From Psychrobacter jeotgali (GTDB taxonomy: Bacteria; Pseudomonadota; Gammaproteobacteria; Pseudomonadales; Moraxellaceae), in NCBI RefSeq assembly GCF_904846315.1, contig NZ_CAJHAF010000001.1, forward strand, positions 186,001-250,000: 64,000 nt of DNA. Direction: 5' to 3'. Under the pieces are notes generated by a model, which was not told where the DNA came from, made no database searches, and was given only the letters and a program-made list of their open reading frames with translations. Position 1 is the stretch's first letter. Every line of letters starts with the position of its first letter. Shown piece after piece: positions 34,156 through 44,454 of this stretch. The position numbers and the translations under genes were made by a program.

Positions 34156-35625
34156 TTAGAAAGAGCCAAATAAGGTGCCTAATACAATTACGGCCACTAC
34201 TGCAATCAATGGAATAATGATGGTGACTACTGCTAAGTTGAGATAAGACTGTTTATGCGTTAGTCCGCAGATGGCAAATAGAGTAATAACCGCACCACTA
34301 TGCGGTAGGGTGTCAAGGCCGCCAGCTGCCATAACCGCCACTCGGTGCATAAGCTCGGGATCAATACCCGCATCTACCGCCATCCGTAGATAATCCTCAC
34401 CCAATGTCGATAGTGCAATACTCAAACCCCCAGAGGATGAACCAGTAATACCGGCAAGCGTAGTCATCGCTACGGCCTCTGATATCAAAGGATTGTTAGG
34501 GTTTAAATTCAAGATACTGTCACGAATAATGAGAAAGCCTGCTAGTGAAGCAATAACTGCCCCATAACCGACTTCTGATGCGGTGTTAAAAATTGGTAAC
34601 ATCGAGTCATAAGTACCACGGTTGATGGTTTTTTGTAGGTTAGTCCAATGTCCAATACGTAGGACAATCAATACCAAAATAGCAATAACCAATGAGATAA
34701 TAATTGACCATAGCCCTAAAGAGCCTGCGATATTAAGATCAGGGAACTGGGTTTGCAGGGTGGTAAAGTCTAATGATGGAAAGATAGCATAAGTCAGTAA
34801 AGCGTTTAAGGCGATGACCAGTACCAGCGGAATCATAGCGACCACAAAAGAGGTTTGACGAGTATCACGCACCTCGCTGGGGGTTGCTAGATTACTTTGA
34901 GCAACATTGATTTGAGGGTCGTCTGTAGGTGTTTTTTTGGCATCAATGCCACCGACTCCGACATCCTCATCATCATGCTGACCGTAGCCTTCACCCGCAG
35001 CATTAGCTTTATTGGCACGTGACTGTAGCCATAACCAACCGCAGATAAACATAATAGTACCGCCGATAATACCTAAGACAGGCGCGGCAAAGACGTTGGT
35101 ATTGTAATAAGGGATAGGAATGGCGTTTTGGATGGCAGGCGTGCCGGGCAGCGCAGTCATGGTAAAAGTAAAGGAGCCTAGCGCAATAGCGGCTGGTATC
35201 AAGCGTTTAGGAATGTCAGCGGCTTTAAATAAGTCTTTGGCAATAGGGTAGATGGCAAAGGCTACGACAAATAACGACACTCCGCCATAAGTTAAGATTG
35301 CACAGACCAAAATTACGGCAAGAATGGCTTTGCTAGCGCCAAGCTTTTCGACCACCGTTTTTGCAATTGCGGTTGCCGCCCCTGAATCCGCCATCAAGCG
35401 TCCAAACAGCGCCCCTAACAAAAATATAGGGAAGAATTTCAGCAAAAATCCGCTCAAGGCACCCATAAAGACGTCGGTATAAGTCGGAATACTACTTAAG
35501 AAGTCTCCCGATAAAAACACCGCTAATGTCGCCATAATCGGTGCTAAAATCAGCACAGAATAGCCTCGATAAGCGAAAAACATCAGTAAAAATAAAGTGA
35601 TAACGATAGCAAGTGTACTGAACAT
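34156..35625 (-). CDS. GntP family permease, probable 3-hydroxybutyrate/organic acid transporter
   Basis: Inner-membrane H(+)-coupled permease of the GntP family (489 residues, 12 or more hydrophobic segments). Characteristic stretches are ALFGRLMADSGAATAIAKTV, AIVLVIALNALLTY-type helices, and AVAMTTLAGITGSSSGGLSI near the substrate site. ATG 35625 is preceded by AAGGAGGG at the right distance, so the earlier ATG 35643 is not used. It is divergent from scoA-scoB-hbdH, the genes for 3-hydroxybutyrate and acetoacetate use, so a ketone body or similar acid is a better substrate guess than gluconate. A cytoplasmic loop of about 40 residues rich in Asp and Gly (near residue 230) is an insert. Confidence 0.88.
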   Translation of the reverse strand: MFSTLAIVITLFLLMFFAYRGYSVLILAPIMATLAVFLSGDFLSSIPTYTDVFMGALSGFLLKFFPIFLLGALFGRLMADSGAATAIAKTVVEKLGASKAILAVILVCAILTYGGVSLFVVAFAIYPIAKDLFKAADIPKRLIPAAIALGSFTFTMTALPGTPAIQNAIPIPYYNTNVFAAPVLGIIGGTIMFICGWLWLQSRANKANAAGEGYGQHDDEDVGVGGIDAKKTPTDDPQINVAQSNLATPSEVRDTRQTSFVVAMIPLVLVIALNALLTYAIFPSLDFTTLQTQFPDLNIAGSLGLWSIIISLVIAILVLIVLRIGHWTNLQKTINRGTYDSMLPIFNTASEVGYGAVIASLAGFLIIRDSILNLNPNNPLISEAVAMTTLAGITGSSSGGLSIALSTLGEDYLRMAVDAGIDPELMHRVAVMAAGGLDTLPHSGAVITLFAICGLTHKQSYLNLAVVTIIIPLIAVVAVIVLGTLFGSF

Positions 35626-35934
35626 GATCGCCCTCCTTGGCATGAATCAAGCAGAAAGTATGAATTGATTATGAACGGGGGTCAATGAGAATAAATCGAT
35701 CCCAGCCGAATAATTATTTTCTTAATTGCTAATAGTCTCTATTAAATCTGCTTTTCAAATTAATGCGTCTGTGCCATCCTTGTTTTTTAGTAGTTCTCAG
35801 AATAGTATGTTAAGTTAGAATTGCACTATTATAATGATACAAAATGTATTATAAGTATAGTGACGTAGGCAGATAGTTTTTTACCTATCAATTTTTTATC
35901 TATCAATGGACGCTGAATTTATAAGGAGATAAGC

Positions 35935-36648
35935 GTGAGTCAGTCAAAAGTATATAACAGTGCCAAGGAAGCCTTAAAAGGGGTCATAAAGGATGGACAA
36001 ACCCTGGCTATAGGCGGCTTTGGACTATGCGGTATTCCCGAAGCCTTAATTGAAGCACTGCGTGATAGCGGGGCCAAAGACTTAACCTGTATCAGCAATA
36101 ACGCTGGCGTTGATGACTTTGGCTTGGGGCTACTACTACAAACACGACAAATCAAGAAGATGATCTCATCCTATGTCGGCGAAAATAAAGAATTCGAGCG
36201 TCAATACCTAGCAGGCGAGCTAGAAGTAGAGCTGACGCCCCAAGGTACTCTGGCGGAAAAGCTGCGTGCAGGCGGGGCGGGCATTCCAGCATTTTATACT
36301 GCCACAGGTGTCGGTACCTTGGTCGCTGAGGGCAAAGAAACCCGCGATTTTGAAGGTCGCACTTATGTGCTTGAGCATTCACTAACCGCTGATGTCTCGC
36401 TTATCAAAGCGCAAAAAGCAGATAAAGCCGGCAATCTAATATTTAACAAAACCGCACGTAACTTTAATCCAGACTGCGCTATGGCAGGCAAAGTTACTAT
36501 TGCCGAAGTTGAAGAAATCGTCGAAACTGGCACCCTTGATCCTGATGAGATTCACTTGCCGGGTATATTTGTGCAGCGCATTATATTGAACGACAACCCT
36601 GAAAAACGTATCGAAAAAACCACTACTAAAGCAACTGAGAATGCTTAG
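35935..36648 (+). CDS. scoA: 3-oxoacid CoA-transferase subunit A
   Basis: Alpha subunit of a heterodimeric succinyl-CoA:acetoacetate (3-oxoacid) CoA-transferase. The N-terminus [21 protein letters not shown] and the segment [20 protein letters not shown] match the family; [20 protein letters not shown] lies in the middle. GTG start is supported by AAGGAGATAAGC upstream. The beta subunit starts 46 bp later, then hbdH. Together they activate acetoacetate to acetoacetyl-CoA after 3-hydroxybutyrate oxidation. Possible alternatives are AtoDA-like transferases for short fatty acids; the neighbouring 3-hydroxybutyrate dehydrogenase favours the ketone-body role. Confidence 0.93.
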   Translation: MSQSKVYNSAKEALKGVIKDGQTLAIGGFGLCGIPEALIEALRDSGAKDLTCISNNAGVDDFGLGLLLQTRQIKKMISSYVGENKEFERQYLAGELEVELTPQGTLAEKLRAGGAGIPAFYTATGVGTLVAEGKETRDFEGRTYVLEHSLTADVSLIKAQKADKAGNLIFNKTARNFNPDCAMAGKVTIAEVEEIVETGTLDPDEIHLPGIFVQRIILNDNPEKRIEKTTTKATENA

Positions 36649-36694
36649 CTGCGAGTGCTTAGGTTTATAGCAATTAAAAATTAAGGATAATGAC

Positions 36695-37324
36695 ATGGCA
36701 TGGACAAGAGAGCAGATGGCGCAGCGCGCCGCAAAAGAGCTACAAGATGGCTATTACGTGAATTTAGGTATTGGGCTACCCACCTTGGTCGCCAACTATA
36801 TCCCTGAAGGCATTGATGTTTGGCTACAATCAGAAAACGGTCTATTAGGTATAGGTGAGTTTCCAACGGTAGATAATGTCGACGCCGATCTGATTAATGC
36901 CGGCAAGCAAACCGTTACCGCCGCTCCAGGTGCTAGTTACTTTGGTAGCTCAGAATCGTTTGCGATGATTCGCGGTGGTCATGTCAACCTAGCGATATTG
37001 GGCGCCATGGAGGTCTCAGAGCAGGGCGATCTGGCTAACTGGATGATCCCTAAAAAGATGGTTAAAGGTATGGGCGGCGCTATGGATTTAGTGGCAGGCG
37101 TCCAGCGGGTCATTGTACTGATGGAGCAGGTTAATAAGCACGGCGACCCCAAGATCTTGTCTGAGTGCCAGCTGCCATTGACGGGTAAAGGCGTGGTTGA
37201 TCGTATTATCACCGAGCTTGCGGTATTAGATATCACCGATAAAGGACTAAAACTGGTTGAGCTTGCAGACGGTGTAAGTTTTGATGAGTTACAACAAAAG
37301 ACCCCCGTTAGTATCATTCGATAG
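36695..37324 (+). CDS. scoB: 3-oxoacid CoA-transferase subunit B
   Basis: Beta subunit of the same transferase. It carries the catalytic glutamate in [15 protein letters not shown] (Glu near residue 50) that forms the covalent acyl-CoA intermediate, and the glycine loop [20 protein letters not shown]. The C-terminus [19 protein letters not shown] is normal. Its length of 209 residues fits subunits from Pseudomonas and Acinetobacter. Spacing to the dehydrogenase gene downstream is 65 bp, so all three are probably one operon. AAGGAT lies upstream of the ATG. Confidence 0.94.
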   Translation: MAWTREQMAQRAAKELQDGYYVNLGIGLPTLVANYIPEGIDVWLQSENGLLGIGEFPTVDNVDADLINAGKQTVTAAPGASYFGSSESFAMIRGGHVNLAILGAMEVSEQGDLANWMIPKKMVKGMGGAMDLVAGVQRVIVLMEQVNKHGDPKILSECQLPLTGKGVVDRIITELAVLDITDKGLKLVELADGVSFDELQQKTPVSIIR

Positions 37325-37389
37325 GGGTGGCTGATAAATATAGGAAAATGGCACAATAAATAAAGCCATTTGATAAAGGATTATAAAAT

Positions 37390-38190
37390 ATGGCGACTCA
37401 ACTACAACAAGATCTAAGCGGCAAAGTGGCTTTAGTGACCGGCTCTGCCAGTGGTATTGGGCGTGATATAGCCGAAACCTATGCCAAAGCTGGGGCAGCG
37501 GTAGGTATTGCTGATATCAATCTCGCCGCCGCACAGCAAACGGTTGCTGCTATCAAAGCGGCTGGCGGACAAGCATTCGCTATTGAGATGGATGTTACTT
37601 CTGAAGATGCAGTAAACGCAGGAGTACAACAACTAGTAGATACCTTTGGCAGTATTGATATTCTGGTTTCTAACGCCGGTATTCAAATTATCAATCCCAT
37701 TAGTAAAATGGCGTTTGATGATTGGAAAAAGATGCTTGCTATCCATCTAGACGGTGCGTTTTTAACCACCAAAGCCGCTGTACAGCACATGTATAAAGAT
37801 GATAAAGGCGGTACGGTTATTTATATGGGCTCAGTGCATTCGCATGAAGCCTCTATGTATAAAGCGCCTTACGTCACTGCCAAGCATGGCTTACTTGGCC
37901 TATGCCGAGTATTAGCAAAAGAAGGCGCTGAGCATAATGTTCGAGCGCATGTGATTTGTCCAGGCTTTGTAAAGACCCCCTTGGTTGAAAAGCAAATCCC
38001 GCAGCAAGCGGCAGAAAAAGGTATCAGCGAAGAGTCTGTAGTCAATGATATTATGCTAGTCAATACGGTGGATAAAGAGTTCACTACCGTTGATGATATT
38101 GCACAATTGGCATTGTTTTTGGCCGCTTTTCCTAGCAATGTATTTACCGGACAGTCTATTGTTGCCAGTCATGGTTGGTTTATGAATTAA
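37390..38190 (+). CDS. hbdH: 3-hydroxybutyrate dehydrogenase
   Basis: NAD-dependent short-chain dehydrogenase (266 residues) that oxidises 3-hydroxybutyrate to acetoacetate. Cofactor motif [10 protein letters not shown] is near the N-terminus; NNAG-type motif is VSNAGIQ; the catalytic residues lie in [12 protein letters not shown] and [10 protein letters not shown]. The C-terminal part with [20 protein letters not shown] is characteristic of bacterial 3-hydroxybutyrate dehydrogenases, including the glutamine that contacts substrate. It completes the pathway with scoAB. A strong terminator (38290) follows. Identity as hbdH is also supported by the position; other SDR functions are less likely. 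Confidence 0.93.
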   Translation: MATQLQQDLSGKVALVTGSASGIGRDIAETYAKAGAAVGIADINLAAAQQTVAAIKAAGGQAFAIEMDVTSEDAVNAGVQQLVDTFGSIDILVSNAGIQIINPISKMAFDDWKKMLAIHLDGAFLTTKAAVQHMYKDDKGGTVIYMGSVHSHEASMYKAPYVTAKHGLLGLCRVLAKEGAEHNVRAHVICPGFVKTPLVEKQIPQQAAEKGISEESVVNDIMLVNTVDKEFTTVDDIAQLALFLAAFPSNVFTGQSIVASHGWFMN

Positions 38191-38289
38191 TGTTTTCTAA
38201 TGAGCATTAGATGGTTTTCACAGTCAGCTACTTGATAATGAAACATGAATCGATTAGCATCTTGTTTCACTTTATAGAAGCATTGATTT

Positions 38290-38313
38290 GAGCCAATGAC
38301 ATTGGCTCTTTTT
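38290..38313 (+). terminator. Intrinsic terminator after hbdH
   Basis: Stem gagccaat (38290-38297), loop gac, attggctc (38301-38308), then TTTTT. It is compact and strong, and it ends the ketone-body operon. Confidence 0.9.
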
Positions 38314-38355
38314 CATTAGGACCTTTGCACCATTTGGGTTGCACGGAGTAATACA

Positions 38356-39693
38356 ATGAACCACGAAGCCCTTGCACTAAAATTAAGCCGTGCCATTCAA
38401 CAACAACAATTTGACCAATCTGTCTCAGAGGTTCTGCATCTGCGACCTATTGACATTGCAGACATATTAGCATTTATTGAGCCCAAGTTTGCTTGGCAGC
38501 TGCTGGAGCGTTTGCCCAATCGTTCTACAGTATTTTCCTACTTAGAGCCTGACATTCAAGTAGCTATGGCGCATGAGTTTCCACGCGATAGTATGGCGAT
38601 ACTAGTGGGGGAAATGCCAGCTGATGAACGCACCGACTTGTATAAACACCTCAACCAAAAGCAGCGAGATGCTCTATTGCCCGCGCTAGCACAAGCGGAG
38701 CGTGAGGATATTCGTCGGCTATCTGCTTATGAGGAGCGTACGGCTGGTGCTTTGATGACCTCAGACTACGCTACTTTAACGGCGCAGATGACGGTTAATC
38801 AAGCATTAGAAGCTTTACGTTTAGAAGCCCCCGATGCCGAGACCATTTATCATGCTTATGTGATCGATAATGAGCGTAAGCTATTAGGAGTAGTGTCACT
38901 TAGAGTATTAATCCTAGCCTCACCGCAACAGATTATTAGCGATATCATGGTCAGCTCTGTAGTCACCTGTAATGTCAATGATGACCAAGAAGATGTGGCC
39001 AAAGTAGTAGCTCGCTATGACTTGATTGCTTTACCTATTGTCGATGACCGCGGCGCCTTGGTAGGCATCGTGACGCATGACGATGCGATGGACGTTGCTA
39101 GTGATGAGGCTACCGATGACTTCCATAAGTCAGGCGGTGTCACCACTATGGTCGGCCGATTAAAAGACGTCAGTATTAGAGTGTTATATCGCAAGCGGGT
39201 ATTTTGGTTGGTGCTCTTAGTGTTTGGTAATCTGCTATCAGGGATTAGTATTGCAAACTTCGAAGATGTCATTGCTGCCAACTTAGTATTGGTGTTTTTC
39301 TTACCGTTACTGGTCGATAGTGGTGGTAACGCCGGTTCCCAGTCAGCTACCTTGATGGTACGTGCGTTAGCAACCGGTGATGTGGTGATGCGTGATTGGT
39401 TTTCTTTACTGGGCCGAGAAGCGCTGGTGGCATTGATGCTAGGCTCTACTATGGCGGTTGCCGTTGCGCTTATTGGCTATATTCGTGGCGATGCTATGGT
39501 GTCATTAGTGCTAGCGCTTAGTATGGTCTGTGTGGTGATGATTGGAAGTGTTATTGGCATGAGCTTGCCTTTTGTCCTTAATAAACTAGGCTTTGACCCT
39601 GCTACAGCCAGTGCTCCTTTGATTACTTCAATAAGTGATGCTTCGGGCGTGCTGATTTATCTGTTTATTGCTTCCCAGTTTTTACCCTTATAA
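38356..39693 (+). CDS. mgtE: Magnesium transporter MgtE
   Basis: Mg(2+) channel of the MgtE family, 445 residues. An N-terminal cytoplasmic Mg-sensing domain (to about residue 125) is followed by two CBS domains (about 130-250, with VNQALEALRLEAPDAE and ARYDLIALPIVDDRG). Five membrane helices form the pore, with the conserved PLLVDSGGNAGSQSATLMVR carrying selectivity residues. The C-terminus ends DASGVLIYLFIASQF. ATG 38356 follows CACGGAGTAATACA. No M-box or other Mg riboswitch is visible in the 165 bp upstream, which hold the terminator of the previous operon, so regulation may be at protein level through the CBS domains. Confidence 0.96.
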   Translation: MNHEALALKLSRAIQQQQFDQSVSEVLHLRPIDIADILAFIEPKFAWQLLERLPNRSTVFSYLEPDIQVAMAHEFPRDSMAILVGEMPADERTDLYKHLNQKQRDALLPALAQAEREDIRRLSAYEERTAGALMTSDYATLTAQMTVNQALEALRLEAPDAETIYHAYVIDNERKLLGVVSLRVLILASPQQIISDIMVSSVVTCNVNDDQEDVAKVVARYDLIALPIVDDRGALVGIVTHDDAMDVASDEATDDFHKSGGVTTMVGRLKDVSIRVLYRKRVFWLVLLVFGNLLSGISIANFEDVIAANLVLVFFLPLLVDSGGNAGSQSATLMVRALATGDVVMRDWFSLLGREALVALMLGSTMAVAVALIGYIRGDAMVSLVLALSMVCVVMIGSVIGMSLPFVLNKLGFDPATASAPLITSISDASGVLIYLFIASQFLPL

Positions 39694-39976
39694 TAATTAC
39701 TAATGCAATAATAGAAATTTTGCTAAATTTTTAATTAAAAGTTTATAAAGCAATCATTTAGATAGGCTACCTAAGCTTTAAGCTATTGGATTCAACTACT
39801 GGCGTTGTGGTTTTTTTATCCTTGTAATTGAGCTACACTATAGGCTAATGACAAAAGGATTTGACTAGAAGCTTGGCGACTACCGTTGAATACTTATATA
39901 GTTAAATACTTAGGTCTTGATTATAGTGTTAGCTAAGCTTGCCCACTTACATATTGATATAGAAGCAAAGGTAGCT

Positions 39977-41236
39977 ATGTTTAACTTTATAAAAAAAATG
40001 TCGTCAGCAAAGCCTGAAAGCTCCCAGCAACAGGCAGAACGTGATAGCGTCGTAGACAAAGTGTTGCTCGGTTATCACGTAGGAGATACCAGTATTGCCA
40101 CGATGGTGACTGGTATTGATCGTAATGGTAGCGAGCTCACCCTAGACCTACGTCTGCCGCCAGAGAGTGATCCTGAGACCATTCAGCAAGAGCTTGGGAA
40201 AATGCTATCTCCTCATGGTATTCGTACTATTCATATGAACGTTCGTTTGCCTGCAGCAGCTAAAGGAGCGGCCGCAAGTCTACCTAAGCAGCCTTCCCAA
40301 CAGAATCAAGCAGCTTCTAAACCCATACCTAAAACGACTGATGCGATGGCGAGTACTGATAATGCGCCTAGTAGCCATGCCCAATCAAATACAGCAGCAG
40401 AAGTACCCATTACTAAAGCGGCGCCCACTCAAGCGTCATTGTCAGCGCATCCGCGTATTCGGCATATCATTGTAGTGGCGTCAGGCAAGGGCGGCGTAGG
40501 CAAATCAACCACGACCGTTAATATCGCCTTAGCTTTACAAAAGCTTGGCAATCGGGTTGGGATACTCGATGCGGATATCTATGGACCGAGTATGCCCACC
40601 ATGCTGGGCGTCGCTGAAGTAAAGCCTGAGCTTGAGAACGAACAGTTCGTGCCGGTCGAGGCGCACGGGATGGCGATGCTATCTATTGGTAGTTTGCTTG
40701 ATAGTGACAATACGCCAGTTGCTTGGCGCGGACCTAAAGCTACGGGTGCATTGATGCAGCTATTCAATCAAACCAATTGGCCGCAGCTTGATTACTTAGT
40801 GATTGATATGCCGCCAGGGACGGGTGATATTCAGTTAACGTTAGCGCAGCGTATTCCGGTTACTGGGGCAGTTATTGTCACCACGCCGCAGCATATTGCC
40901 CTGCTTGATGCCCAAAAAGGCATTGAGATGTTCCATAAAACCAATATTCCCGTACTAGGCGTGGTAGAGAACATGGCACTGCACACTTGCAGCAACTGTG
41001 GTCATACTGAAGCCATCTTTGGCGCAGGCGGCGGCGAGCAAATCGCTAAGCAGTATCAGGTGCCTTTATTAGGTCAGTTACCTCTTGCCAGTGGTATCCG
41101 TGCGCAGGTAGATAAAGGCGTGCCGAGCGTATTGGCGGATGACGAATTCGCTTCTTATTATTTGAGTATCGCTGAGAATATCGAAACCAATATTGATAAG
41201 TTTGCCAAACCAATTGATGATAAGCGTATCTTTTAA
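39977..41236 (+). CDS. apbC: Mrp/NBP35 family Fe-S cluster carrier ATPase (ApbC)
   Basis: Cytoplasmic P-loop ATPase that carries and delivers [4Fe-4S] clusters. A DUF59/MIP18 domain (about residues 20-90) is followed by a Gln/Ala/Pro-rich linker and the ATPase domain with deviant Walker A SGKGGVGKST, DADIYGPSMPTMLG and the Switch II DMPPGTGDIQ. The CxxC pair that holds the cluster is CSNCG near the C-terminus. ATG 39977, preceded by AAGG, is a better start than the TTG at 39917 because the 20 residues upstream have no family match. The protein is 419 residues. It appears to be monocistronic with the next gene 70 bp away. Confidence 0.93.
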   Translation: MFNFIKKMSSAKPESSQQQAERDSVVDKVLLGYHVGDTSIATMVTGIDRNGSELTLDLRLPPESDPETIQQELGKMLSPHGIRTIHMNVRLPAAAKGAAASLPKQPSQQNQAASKPIPKTTDAMASTDNAPSSHAQSNTAAEVPITKAAPTQASLSAHPRIRHIIVVASGKGGVGKSTTTVNIALALQKLGNRVGILDADIYGPSMPTMLGVAEVKPELENEQFVPVEAHGMAMLSIGSLLDSDNTPVAWRGPKATGALMQLFNQTNWPQLDYLVIDMPPGTGDIQLTLAQRIPVTGAVIVTTPQHIALLDAQKGIEMFHKTNIPVLGVVENMALHTCSNCGHTEAIFGAGGGEQIAKQYQVPLLGQLPLASGIRAQVDKGVPSVLADDEFASYYLSIAENIETNIDKFAKPIDDKRIF

Positions 41237-41306
41237 CGCTTGAGGTGATGTTAATAGAAGCTAATGGCCTGAGACTAACAAAGATCAAGTTAACAAGGAT
41301 GTTAAA

Positions 41307-42392
41307 ATGTCAATGCTATCTGCTCATAAGGTATATCAGTCTCGATCAGTAATCGACCAACTTATTCAAAACGGCCAACCCAGCTTTGGAGTTTTCAAAC
41401 AAGTCAAAAATATCAACTATCTAGACTATCACAGCCACCTTATCTCACAAAAACCATTGCCCCATTGGCGTAAAGAGCTAAAGGCTAACCAATTCTGCTT
41501 TATCCAAATTGTTCAACCTCCGTATAGAGTCTGCTTAGCCTTAGCGACGATTAAAGTGGCGACTAGTGCCTTCATTTATGTTTATAATGATGAGACTGAG
41601 CAGTTGGAGGTTTGTGAAGCGCTGCAACCTTTAATCCATCATACTTGCTTGCAAGGTGATTGCTATCAAGGCCAGATGACATTTACGCATGCTAAGCTGA
41701 CAGTGACTTTAGATTTTACTCCTCTGCAAATGAGAGTGGCACTAGACAGTCAGCAGTTGGCACTTGAGGCAACCTTAGCACGGCAGTCGCAACCACTCAC
41801 TATATGTACACCGACCGGCAGGCGTGGCTGGACCTTTACCCAAAAAGAGCCGCTAACGGCAGTAACCGGTCATTTACAATTTAAACCCAGCTCAGAATTT
41901 GCTATTAATAATCACAACAAATCGATAGATTTTAATCATACTACGATTGCCAATTTAGATTGGACGCTTGGTTATATGCGTCATGAGACCAACTGGTTTT
42001 GGACTTGTATCAATAGTTATTTGCCGGACGGTCGTCATTTTACCCTCAACCTCTCTATGGGAGTCAATGAAACCGGCGCTAGTGAAAATGCTTGCTGGCT
42101 TGATGGACAGATAGTTTATCTACCACCTGTAATGTTTATACGTAAAGATTTGGACGCAGCAGCGCAGAATACTTGGCGTATTTATCATCAGAACTTAGGT
42201 TGGAGCAATGTCGATATCGATTTAACCTTTACGCCTATTACTGTCTATAAAAAGACCGATAACTTTGTTGTGGTTGCCAGTATCTTTGAGCAATGGCTGG
42301 GGGTTTATAATGGTGAGATTAGCTTGGGCGATGAGGTGATTAAAATCGATAATATTATAGGCTTAGCAGAAGACCATTTTGCCAAATGGTAA
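41307..42392 (+). CDS. DUF2804 domain protein
   Basis: Hypothetical protein of 361 residues with the DUF2804 pattern. The best-marked block is LGYMRHETNWFWTCINSYLP, followed by HFTLNLSMGVNETGASENACWLDGQ, where family members have the same spacing of Trp, Gly and Asn residues. There is no signal peptide or membrane segment, so it is probably cytoplasmic. The family has no established activity; some members resemble lipid-binding, lipocalin-like barrels. Its position between mrp and dcd gives no clue. AAGGATG precedes the ATG. Confidence 0.8.
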   Translation: MSMLSAHKVYQSRSVIDQLIQNGQPSFGVFKQVKNINYLDYHSHLISQKPLPHWRKELKANQFCFIQIVQPPYRVCLALATIKVATSAFIYVYNDETEQLEVCEALQPLIHHTCLQGDCYQGQMTFTHAKLTVTLDFTPLQMRVALDSQQLALEATLARQSQPLTICTPTGRRGWTFTQKEPLTAVTGHLQFKPSSEFAINNHNKSIDFNHTTIANLDWTLGYMRHETNWFWTCINSYLPDGRHFTLNLSMGVNETGASENACWLDGQIVYLPPVMFIRKDLDAAAQNTWRIYHQNLGWSNVDIDLTFTPITVYKKTDNFVVVASIFEQWLGVYNGEISLGDEVIKIDNIIGLAEDHFAKW

Positions 42393-42545
42393 ATAGTCAA
42401 GCTTATTACTATTAGCTAAGATTCACTTTAAAAGCTGCCAGCTCTATAAATCGAGCACTCAATTCCGTATAATCATCGCTATCAAATTGATATCAAATTG
42501 ATATCAATAGACCCTACTGCACCTAATATTTGCTAAGGAAAAAGA

Positions 42546-43121
42546 ATGTCTATTAAATCTGACCGCTGGATTCGTAAAATGGCTGAAGAGCATGGCATGA
42601 TTGAGCCGTTTGAAGCCGGTCAAGTACGTTTTAATGATGCTGGCGAGCGTTTGGTCAGCTACGGCACCTCAAGCTATGGTTATGATGTACGCTGTGCGCC
42701 GGAATTTAAAGTATTTACTAACGTCCATTCGGTAGTAGTCGATCCCAAGAACTTTGATGAAAAAAGTTTTATTGATATCGTTGGTGATGAATGTATCATT
42801 CCGCCGAACTCATTTGCTTTGGCGCGTACGGTCGAATACTTTCGTATTCCTCGCGATGTGCTGACTATCTGTTTGGGAAAGTCAACTTACGCACGCTGCG
42901 GTATCATCGTCAACGTCACTCCACTGGAGCCTGAGTGGGAAGGACATGTGACGCTTGAATTTAGTAATACTACCAATCTACCGGCGCGTATTTATGCTGG
43001 GGAAGGGGTAGCACAAATGTTATTTTTCCAAAGTGATGCTGACGATGTTTGTGAAACCAGCTATAAAGATCGTGGTGGTAAATACCAAGGTCAGCGCGGA
43101 GTAACCTTACCAAAAACTTGA
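42546..43121 (+). CDS. dcd: dCTP deaminase
   Basis: Trimeric dCTP deaminase that makes dUTP for thymidylate synthesis. The family motifs are [60 protein letters not shown] with the catalytic Glu, and the C-terminal lid [14 protein letters not shown]. The length of 191 residues fits the monofunctional bacterial enzyme. AAGGAAAAAG lies before the ATG. It is followed by a bidirectional terminator shared with the sspB operon. Confidence 0.97.
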   Translation: MSIKSDRWIRKMAEEHGMIEPFEAGQVRFNDAGERLVSYGTSSYGYDVRCAPEFKVFTNVHSVVVDPKNFDEKSFIDIVGDECIIPPNSFALARTVEYFRIPRDVLTICLGKSTYARCGIIVNVTPLEPEWEGHVTLEFSNTTNLPARIYAGEGVAQMLFFQSDADDVCETSYKDRGGKYQGQRGVTLPKT

Positions 43122-43160
43122 TACCGGTTCAGTCTTAGCATCACAGATCAAAACTAAATA

Positions 43161-43197
43161 AAAAAGGCTGGTCGTATTAAATACGTCCAGCCTTTTT
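43161..43197. terminator. Bidirectional terminator between dcd and sspB
   Basis: Near-perfect hairpin: aaaaaggctgg (43161-43171) with ccagccttttt (43187-43197), continued inward by cgtat/atacg around a taa loop. A run and T run on both sides let it serve the converging genes. Confidence 0.9.
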
Positions 43198-43228
43198 GCA
43201 TGCTATTTTCTTAGCATTTATAAGTCTA

Positions 43229-43672
43229 TTATTTTAAAACTTTTAAGCCTGCTTTATTATCACGTTTAGGTTTAGAAGCAGCAGGAGATTTGCCTTGTTT
43301 AGCCGTTGAGGTAAAAGGCTCTTCTTCTGGCTGGTAGTTATCATACTCATTGGGATCAAAGAACATTCCTTGCGAATTCTCTTTGGCATATATACCCAAT
43401 ACGGCGGGTAGAGGGACCCAAATCTCTTGGGAGACCCCGCCAAAACGAGCGTTGAAATGAATATAATCGTTTTCCATACTCATATTACCAGTCGCACGAC
43501 TAGCAATATTAAGGACGATACGTCCGTCTTGTACATGCTCAGTTGGAATCTGCACATTCTTAGCAGTGGCGTCGACCATCAAATACGGAGTTAACGCATT
43601 ATCTTCTATCCACTGATAGAGGGCGCGTACCATATAAGGACGAGTGGGAGTAATAGAAGTAATTTCGCTCAT
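43229..43672 (-). CDS. sspB: ClpXP protease specificity-enhancing factor SspB
   Basis: Adaptor that tethers ssrA-tagged proteins to ClpXP. The folded part (about 1-110) has TRPYMVRALYQWIEDNALTP, VLNIASRATGNMSMEN and ISFNARFGG-like HFNARFGGVSQEIWVP; this is followed by an acidic, Lys-ending tail that contains the ClpX-binding element (DNKAGLKVLK at the C-terminus). The 147-residue length is normal. It lies downstream of sspA as in most gammaproteobacteria, 45 bp after its stop. Confidence 0.95.
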   Translation of the reverse strand: MSEITSITPTRPYMVRALYQWIEDNALTPYLMVDATAKNVQIPTEHVQDGRIVLNIASRATGNMSMENDYIHFNARFGGVSQEIWVPLPAVLGIYAKENSQGMFFDPNEYDNYQPEEEPFTSTAKQGKSPAASKPKRDNKAGLKVLK

Positions 43673-43717
43673 CTTATGATTTCCTATACTAAAATAATAA
43701 TTTACTAAAGACGATGA

Positions 43718-44332
43718 CTATCGGATACTTTTTTGGAAGCTATCTCGTTCAAACAAACGGGTTTGATAATCAAGCAAGGGACGACTAATAGCACGTGGTA
43801 ATATGATACCCATATCCTCTAACCGCCATAACAATGGGGCAAGTAGCACATCACACCAGCCAAAATCATCAGCCATAAAATAAGATTTATGGGCGAATAG
43901 AGGTGACAAAGTAATCAACGAGTCAGTTAGCTTCTTTTTGGCAACTTCTGCTTGTGCTTTATTAAAGCTATCAGGATGCATGAGTAAGCGCTTGCCTAAT
44001 ACCAGCCAATCATGCTGAATTCGCCATGCCAATTGTCTAAACTGTGCGCGCTCTTGCGGCGTATCAGGCAGTAATTTATTCCCATGATAACGCTCTTCTA
44101 AATACTCAAAGATGACATTGATCTCGTATAAAGCAATCTCGCGCTGTTGCAGCACAGGCAAAGTATGATAAGGATTAAGCTCAGCCAAATCTTCAGGACG
44201 CTCTGAGTGCAAACGTGACAAATAGTAATCTAGCTTCTTTTCTTCAAGTAATAAGCGTACTACATGACTGTTGTAGCCATCATCAGCGTATAAAATCAGC
44301 TGACTACTTGGAATGTCGTTCGCATCAATCAT
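43718..44332 (-). CDS. sspA: Stringent starvation protein A
   Basis: RNA polymerase-associated regulator with a glutathione-S-transferase fold (204 residues). The N-terminal thioredoxin-like half holds SQLILYADDGYNSHVVRLLLEEK and LNPYHTLPVLQQREIALYE, and the C-terminal helical half has RQLAWRIQHDWLVLGKRLL. It lacks the active-site residue pattern of catalytic glutathione transferases, as SspA does. It is followed by sspB and preceded by petABC, a classical layout. The 177-bp gap to petC contains that operon's terminator. Confidence 0.95.
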   Translation of the reverse strand: MIDANDIPSSQLILYADDGYNSHVVRLLLEEKKLDYYLSRLHSERPEDLAELNPYHTLPVLQQREIALYEINVIFEYLEERYHGNKLLPDTPQERAQFRQLAWRIQHDWLVLGKRLLMHPDSFNKAQAEVAKKKLTDSLITLSPLFAHKSYFMADDFGWCDVLLAPLLWRLEDMGIILPRAISRPLLDYQTRLFERDSFQKSIR

Positions 44333-44454
44333 GGAAGCCTAAAGTTAGTAGTTAAGGGTGTCATCGTAAACAAAGTCGCTTAGTTTATCAAGCTATCAAG
44401 CGTAACCTATATCTAGTATAAGCTCCAAATGGGTAATGGTAAATGCTGTTACAT

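Noticed and set aside
38191..38355. Mg riboswitch (M-box) ahead of mgtE
   Set aside because: The interval holds only the hbdH terminator and a weak inverted repeat; no M-box-like structure of the right size was seen.
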